From Branchiostoma belcheri (lineage: Eukaryota > Chordata > Leptocardii > Amphioxiformes > Branchiostomatidae): a stretch of 64,000 nucleotides of DNA. This document shows positions 58,626 to 64,000 of the stretch, in pieces; position 1 is the stretch's first letter; each line of letters opens with the position of its first letter. The stretch spans positions 1-64,000 of the forward strand of contig NW_017802458.1 of the NCBI RefSeq assembly GCF_001625305.1, in the 5' to 3' direction. A program made the position numbers and the translations under genes. Under the pieces are notes generated by a model, which was not told the DNA's origin, ran no database searches, and worked only from the letters and a program-made list of their open reading frames with translations.

Positions 58626-59113
58626 AAATAAAGACTGAGCTTTAATTTCCAACACTAGATACAGAATTGGGACTAACCCCAAATTTTCGGTTGACTCCAT
58701 CAACCTTGTTCACGAAATGGACCTGTCTACTCTTGGAACGTGACGTCAGAGACACGTGACCGTAGTAGCGGGAGTTTGTAGACCGTAGTATGTGCCAGAT
58801 AACTTGTGTCGCCCCCCATCTCTGTTCAGGGTAGGTCTGTGAGCTCTTATGTAGACTGCCTCCTTAACTCCTCTTGCAAAGAAGTCCGATTCAGAATCAA
58901 GGATTTTAACCCCTTCTAGCACGTATGACCCGCTACTATGGTCACGTGTCTCTGATGTCACGTTCCAAGAGTAGACGGGTCCAATTTCCGTGAACAAGGT
59001 TGATGGAGTCAACCGAAAATTTGGGGTAAGTCCCAATTCTGTATCTAGTGTTGGAAGTTAAAGCTCAGTCTTTATTTCATAATGATTTGTACCAACACAG
59101 ATGAACTTTCATG
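58626..59113. mobile_element. large foldback element
   Basis: Arms 58626-58790 and 58925-59090 are inverted copies (CTAGATACAGAATTGGGACT, TACTCTTGGAACGTGACGTC). The right end reads CCAACACAGATGAACTTTCAT, the terminus shared with the hammerhead foldbacks at 7264, 19515 and 61795. A CCGAAAATTT motif lies in the right arm (59009), but the ribozyme core is not intact. Confidence 0.75.
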
Positions 59114-59759
59114 CTATGTTTATGCAATGTTGACTGTTCTCAGTCATTGGTGTTGCGGAGCACAATCAAGGTTTCCCAAGATTTTGGACAGATATGAACA
59201 GAATTATTTTTCTGCATCAACTTAGTCTTTTACAGAATCCTCTGAACATTGACATTTGATGTAGTCACAAAAGACACTCAATGCATGCTGGAAGAAACAG
59301 GGTACTATGGGTAGCTGATTTTTGGAAATGTATTTTTCTATTTTTGATAGATTGATATGATGATGATGAAAATATATAGTGATAAAGCAATCAAAAGAGA
59401 AAATGCAATATATTTTGTGACGTATTATGGCATATCTAAAAAGTAACCCTCGCTATGTACTGTTAGCAGTACACTCCTAGTTAATTATCAGTCAGTGTTT
59501 CCTTCCTGTTACTTCGTTACTAGTGTTTCCATAGGTAGATATTGGAGTAGTCTCTTAGAATTGATGCATTTGCCATACTTTGTATATTTTGTATGATGTA
59601 CAATGCACTTTGTATGCCTTGTTCTATTCTTGAGCAATAAAGAATATATTTGACGGTATTAACAATGAGGCATGTTTGAAATTTATCTGAGCAAAAGCTA
59701 ACCAATTTCATCTCTCAACATGCCTATGCCTATACCCTTTTGTTAATGGATTCTCTATG

Positions 59760-62700
59760 TCACAGTTGCCCCTCATCAGGGACAGTTATAACTGCATATC
59801 CCTTAGTATTCCGACAGGGGGCATCTTGTGGCAGTGTGAGCACACAGCAGGAGACTCCCATGCTGTCGTTTGGTAGACTGGGGCCCTTGGACCATCTGCC
59901 TGTTAGATAGCTGTATATCTGAACCTGGAATTAGACAGAAAGTTCGTTCAATCCAAAAATCAGTCAGTCAGTCAGTCAGTCAGTCAGTCAGTCATGACAG
60001 TCAGTCAGTCAGTCATGACAGTCAGTGAGCCAGTCAGTCAGTCTATGTCAGTCATTCATAACTGTCAGTCAGTTATGATAGTCAGTCAGTCATGACAATC
60101 AGTCAGTCAGTTATGACAGTCCGCCATGAGTCAGTCAGTAATGATAGTCATGGCAGTCAGTAATGACAGTCAGTCAGTCATGACAGTAAGTCAGTCATGA
60201 CAGTCAGTCATGGGTCAGTCAGTCAGTAATGATAGTCAGTCATGACAGTCAATCAGTCATGAGTCAATCAGTCAGTAATGACAGTCAGTAATGACAGTCA
60301 TGAGTCAGTCAGTAATGACAGTCAGTCCGTCATGACAGTCAGTCATGAGTCAGTCAATCAGTAATGATAGTCAGTCATGAGTCAGTCAGTCATGAGTCAG
60401 TCAGTCATGAGTCAGTCAGTCATGAGTCAGTCAGTCAGTCATGTCAATCAGTCATGACAGTCAGGCAATCAATCAATCAATCAACCCATCAAAAATTCTA
60501 TCAATCAAACTCGACAGTCGTCTTCCACGATATTGATGTTCTATCGCTAAATCATCTTCATAAACAAAATGGGTCAAACTGTTACCTTGTCAATAGAGCT
60601 GCACCGTGTCTTACACCAGGAGGACCCGCCCACGAGGTAGATTTTCGTTCCGAGGACTGCCACCCCTGCGCCCCCTTGTGGACGGATCATGCACTCCACC
60701 TCCGTCCACGTCTCCGAGTTCGTGTCGTAATATTCCACGGACAACGCGTTGGTGTGGATCATAGACGATATGGTCTCTACGCCGCCAGCTACGAAGATTT
60801 TCTCTCCGAGCGCGCACATCTGGTGCAGTGCACGCGACGTCCGCATGGGGGTGCACGAAAGCCACCTGTTCCGGCCGGGACTCCGACGCGGACTGTAGGA
60901 CCACATGGTCGGCTTCGTGCGGGCGTCTCTCCCGAATCCGCCAGTCAGATACAGCCGGTCGTTGAGGCTGACGGCCGCGTGTCCGTGCCGGGTTTCCCGT
61001 AGCGGAGTCACGTACTCCCAGCGGTTTTTGTCCGGAGTGAAACACTCCACGGTGAACAGCGGGCCGATGTTGTTCTTACCGCCAGCAGCATACAGCTGGT
61101 TTCCAATAGCAACCAGGCTGAAGTCAGCCCTATACAAAGATGCAAGAAAGCCCGCATCTATAAGAGCCAATATTATGCTGAAATGCCTTTTGATATAAAA
61201 GTGACAGATTCCAGGATTTTTCCACCAAATTACATGTAGCTTTGAAAAAAAAAAAAAACTTTCTTAATGTTCAACTGGACTAACTATGTATTTTAATACA
61301 TACTTAGTCAAGTTGAACATTAAGAAAGGTTAAAAATGCAAATGTAGATATATCATGAACATCAGTCGGATAATTGAACATTGCGTATGTGCAATCAGTG
61401 CATCTGCCGCCATATTGGTGTCCTATTTGCATTTCAGCAAATGGTGGCCTAAAATGCACATACATGTACATATTTTGCCTTTGTTTCAAAATCGCAGTCC
61501 TTTCCTACTGGTTGTATGTTGAAACGGGTCCAAGAAAAACCTTGCGATGAAACCTAAAAAAAACGCGAACGCTCGAGCACTTAGGTTCACTGAACTATGA
61601 AAATCAACACCAATATGGCGGACAGCGTTTGTTGCCATGACGACCCCATGATTGACATGACCATAGCCCTGCAGCTTTACCGTGACGTGTTCATTCTGGA
61701 GACGGGCAGCCACTCGTCCTGTCTCGGGTCATACCGCCAGGATCGCCACCCCACCGAACCCACGTAGATCGGCGCCCTGGAAAAGCCGCAGCAACAAAAT
61801 TTAACACTGTTTAAAGTTCAAACTTTTGGCCCAACACAAAAATTCTCAAGGCCCACCCCCTTCACTTAACCGTGACGGGGGCCGACATTGTCTACATTGA
61901 CACAGTGTTGACTTCACACTTCAAAGAAGCCACGTGACAAAACTCACTGGGTCAGTCTACTGAGGACGACCAGAGTGACTGATCAAAAGCTCTAGGTGAG
62001 AGAATTTTTTGTGTTGGACCAAAATTTTTAACTTTAAACATGTAACTACCAACACAAATGAACTTTCATAATAGTGAAATTTAACGCTCATAAAACGTAT
62101 GCATTCTTGGCATGTTATGAAGTTGAAAACATTACAACACGAGTTGATTGATGTATGAGTGGGTATCGCTAGGTGTCTTACCTATAGGGATCGCCAGGTG
62201 TCTCTCTTTCTCCACCGACTAGGTACACAAAGTTGTTCAGGACAGCTGCACTTTGATGTGTGAGCGTTTCCGGCATCCTAATATAAAAGAAAGTTTGAGG
62301 AGATGTGTTAATGTAATTTTTTATATTTTGTGTAATTGTAATAATTAATTATTGTAAGTACACATGTATAATTATTGTAATATTGTAAAAGCTCTGAAAA
62401 TAACATAGAGAGAGAGAGGGAGGAATTGAGAGGGAGAGACTGATCATGAGGGGAAGACTGAGAGGGAGAGACTGAGAGGGAGAGAGAGAGAGGGAGAGAG
62501 AGAGGGGGGAGAGAAAGGAGAGAGACTGAGAGGGAGAGATACTAAGAGGGAGAGTGAGGGGGAGAGAGGGAGAGAGATACTGGGAGAGGGAGAGAGAGAG
62601 GGAGGGAGGGAGAGAGAGAGAGAGAGGGATTCGGGAGAGAGACCGAGAGGAAGAGGGAGGGAGAGGAGAAACAGATAGGGCAAGAGAGAGGGGCAGAGAG

Positions 62701-64000
62701 GGAGGGAGAGAATATACACACCTTGTTAATAGTTGCCAGTCTCCTAGATATGGGTTCAGAAAGTAGACATCTTCTGACGGCTGATCTAAGTGCGACTCCC
62801 TTCCCCCAAAAGCCACCACCGTCGTAAATTCCGACCGCACTTCAGTTTTCCTCTGTTGAATCAGCGGCTGCGAATGAAGTTCCTCGTCATACTTCTTCAT
62901 GTCTTCCCACAAGTCTTTGCAACCCATGTCCTCTACAAACCATTTCATTGTGTCATCTAAACCTCTTCGACGAATCAACGTCAATCTGACTTTTTCTAGC
63001 AGCATCCTTCCATACTCTTTTCTTTCAGGGCTCCGGGAGATCCACCAGCGAACAACGTCAAATACTTCCTCCTCGGAATTCACTTGCAAAGCGTTACTCT
63101 CCAGGAGTTTGGCAACTCTTTCTGCAGGTAACTCAGCAAAATACTCTGTGTCCAACATCGTTTGAAAGTTTCGTAGAACGAAGTCGTCAACCACATCTTG
63201 TAGTTCCTGTATGCCATAGAACTGTGCAAGTTCGTCAAGGTCTGCACAGTTTTCAATGTCGATGTTTTCGGACAGAAAGTTACAGCAGACGTCAACAACC
63301 CCCTTGCATTGAAGAACGTGTGCGATGTTGATGATATCTTGAATGTTTTGCACTTCTAGTGGAATGCACGAAGAGTACACGAAGTCTATGACGTCTTTCA
63401 GCATGGCAGGTTCCATATCTCGTAGCCAGATCTGTTTATCGTGCGTTTCGCGCATGCCCGAAGCGAACATGGCGTGGAAATAGTCCGATGCCGCAGCTAG
63501 AACTATTTTGTGCGCAGGGATTTTGACGCACTCCGACACCACAACCACATCACAGCAGATGGTATCCTTCCGCATCACATACAACCCTTCCAGCAAGTCC
63601 AAATGATGTGTCGAACACTTGAATTCTTTCGGATGATAGAATCGTTTCGGTGTTTTTTCAAAAAACGCAAGGATTGGTTTTAAGTCCAGAAATGTGGCCA
63701 ACTCATGTATTTCATACGAAGTATCTCGCGTGATCTGTATATGACCTGTATACATGTATTCCACAGTTGCTTCCAAAACTTCATGGCACACGTCTTCAAA
63801 TGTACACGTTATGGGGTTACGTTCTTTAGCGTCTGGCGTGGAAAATAGTTTTCGGAAGAAGCTACTGCAAGCAGCAAGAACGGCTTTGTGCGCACGTACA
63901 GTTCTCTCACGGTCCTCTGAGTGAAGTAAAACATCACAAAGTAGTTCCTCTTCCCATAGAGCATAGAGGTTGTTCAGTACTTTTTGAGGATGCTGCAAAG
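59760..64000 (-). CDS. BTB-BTB-BACK-Kelch protein, 5' end beyond the window
   Basis: Likely substrate adaptor of a Cullin-3 ubiquitin ligase (family knowledge). Exons: from the window edge to 62722, 62277-62182, 61776-61681, 61129-60586, 59924-59760; all borders AG/GT, phases join, 725 residues inside the window ending in TGA. Residue numbers count from the edge. First BTB about 8-115 (LCDVLLHSEDRERTVRAHKA), second BTB about 130-245 (CCDVVVVSECVKIPAHKIVL), BACK about 250-370 (VVRWWISRSPERKEYGRMLL), then six Kelch blades (FGGRES, YLVGGERE, YAAGGKNN, YLTGGFGR, FVAGGVET, YLVGGSSW) with the last strand VQIYSYLTGRW closing the propeller. Two BTB domains are uncommon in Kelch proteins. No in-frame ATG precedes the first BTB; a CTTTGCAG at the very edge could be an acceptor, or the exon continues outside. 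Confidence 0.9.
59958..60490. repeat. GTCA-based satellite in a Kelch intron
   Basis: CAGTCAGTCAGT runs mixed with ATGACAGTCAGT and ATGAGTCAGTCAGT higher-order units. It fills most of the last intron. The open frames across it are by-products of the repeat. Confidence 0.95.
61254..61330. repeat. hairpin
   Basis: CTTTCTTAATGTTCAACT pairs exactly with AGTTGAACATTAAGAAAG around a partly pairing AT-rich loop. Kelch intron. Confidence 0.8.
61795..62075. mobile_element. foldback element with damaged hammerhead motif
   Basis: Right end GTTTTTAACTTTAAAC-like then ACCAACACAAATGAACTTTC. The plus-strand motif at about 61967-62005 keeps CTGAGGA, but stem II is mismatched (GACCAG/CTGATC) and GAAA is AAAA. 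Between Kelch exons. Confidence 0.65.
62404..62712. repeat. 300-bp polypurine tract (GA-rich)
   Basis: GAGAGGGAGAGA-type sequence with almost no pyrimidines apart from scattered ACTGAGA and TACT words. On the gene strand it is CT-rich and starts about 9 bp after the donor of the BTB exon. Mirror repeats of this kind can form triplex DNA. Confidence 0.93.

Noticed and set aside
58985..59030. Third hammerhead motif in the large foldback
   Set aside because: A stem and CCGAAAATTT are present but the CUGANGA core is altered at two essential positions.
60364..61002. Plus-strand 212-codon frame
   Set aside because: It starts in the GTCA satellite and then runs antisense to the Kelch exon 60586-61129.

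Overview
The window is animal nuclear DNA. Genes are split into many short exons with GT-AG introns, and most of the sequence is intron or transposon debris. Products, exon style, tRNA-derived SINEs, CR1-like LINE tails and the great density of short inverted-repeat transposons fit a lancelet (Branchiostoma) or similar invertebrate deuterostome. That assignment is inference. All exon models below were built by hand from splice sites, reading phase and family similarity.

Layout. (1) 4432-23640, minus strand: a complete N-acetylneuraminate lyase gene (NPL) with eleven coding exons, 311 residues, catalytic Tyr142 and Lys173 visible, plus a probable 5' UTR exon ending at 25864. One of its introns holds a 5.4 kb DNA transposon (12308-17714) with about 50-bp terminal inverted repeats, an AT dinucleotide on each side, a THAP-HTH-DDE transposase on the minus strand and a YqaJ-type exonuclease on the plus strand. 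Both of its genes are frameshifted. (2) 26950-35277, minus strand: an orphan rhodopsin-family GPCR in four exons (384 residues). (3) 44934-57819, plus strand: its paralog in five exons (415 residues), divergently oriented. A second, near-equivalent signal-peptide first exon lies at 41403-41466 inside a tandem segmental duplication. (4) 59760 to beyond 64000, minus strand: a BTB-Kelch gene with two BTB domains in series, BACK and a Kelch propeller; its 5' end is outside the window.

Between and inside the genes lie several families of foldback elements, MITEs with recognisable target duplications (TAA/TTA, 5-bp and 6-bp classes), tRNA-derived SINEs (two nested in the same MITE family), CR1-like LINE 3' ends, and minisatellites of 20, 24, 31, 43 and 50 bp. 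Two foldback families carry hammerhead-ribozyme motifs of the kind known from Penelope-like retroelements, with covarying stems. The 50-bp minisatellite is an amplified LINE 3' end, and one SINE shares that 3' hairpin.

The four host genes show no obvious shared pathway. NPL cleaves sialic acid in the cytosol, the two GPCRs are a local duplicate pair, and the Kelch protein is a likely Cullin-3 substrate adaptor. The most unusual aspects are the ribozyme-bearing foldbacks, the repeated placement of tandem repeats within about 25 bp of exon borders, the duplicated signal-peptide exon, and a MITE whose target duplication is the GPCR stop codon.
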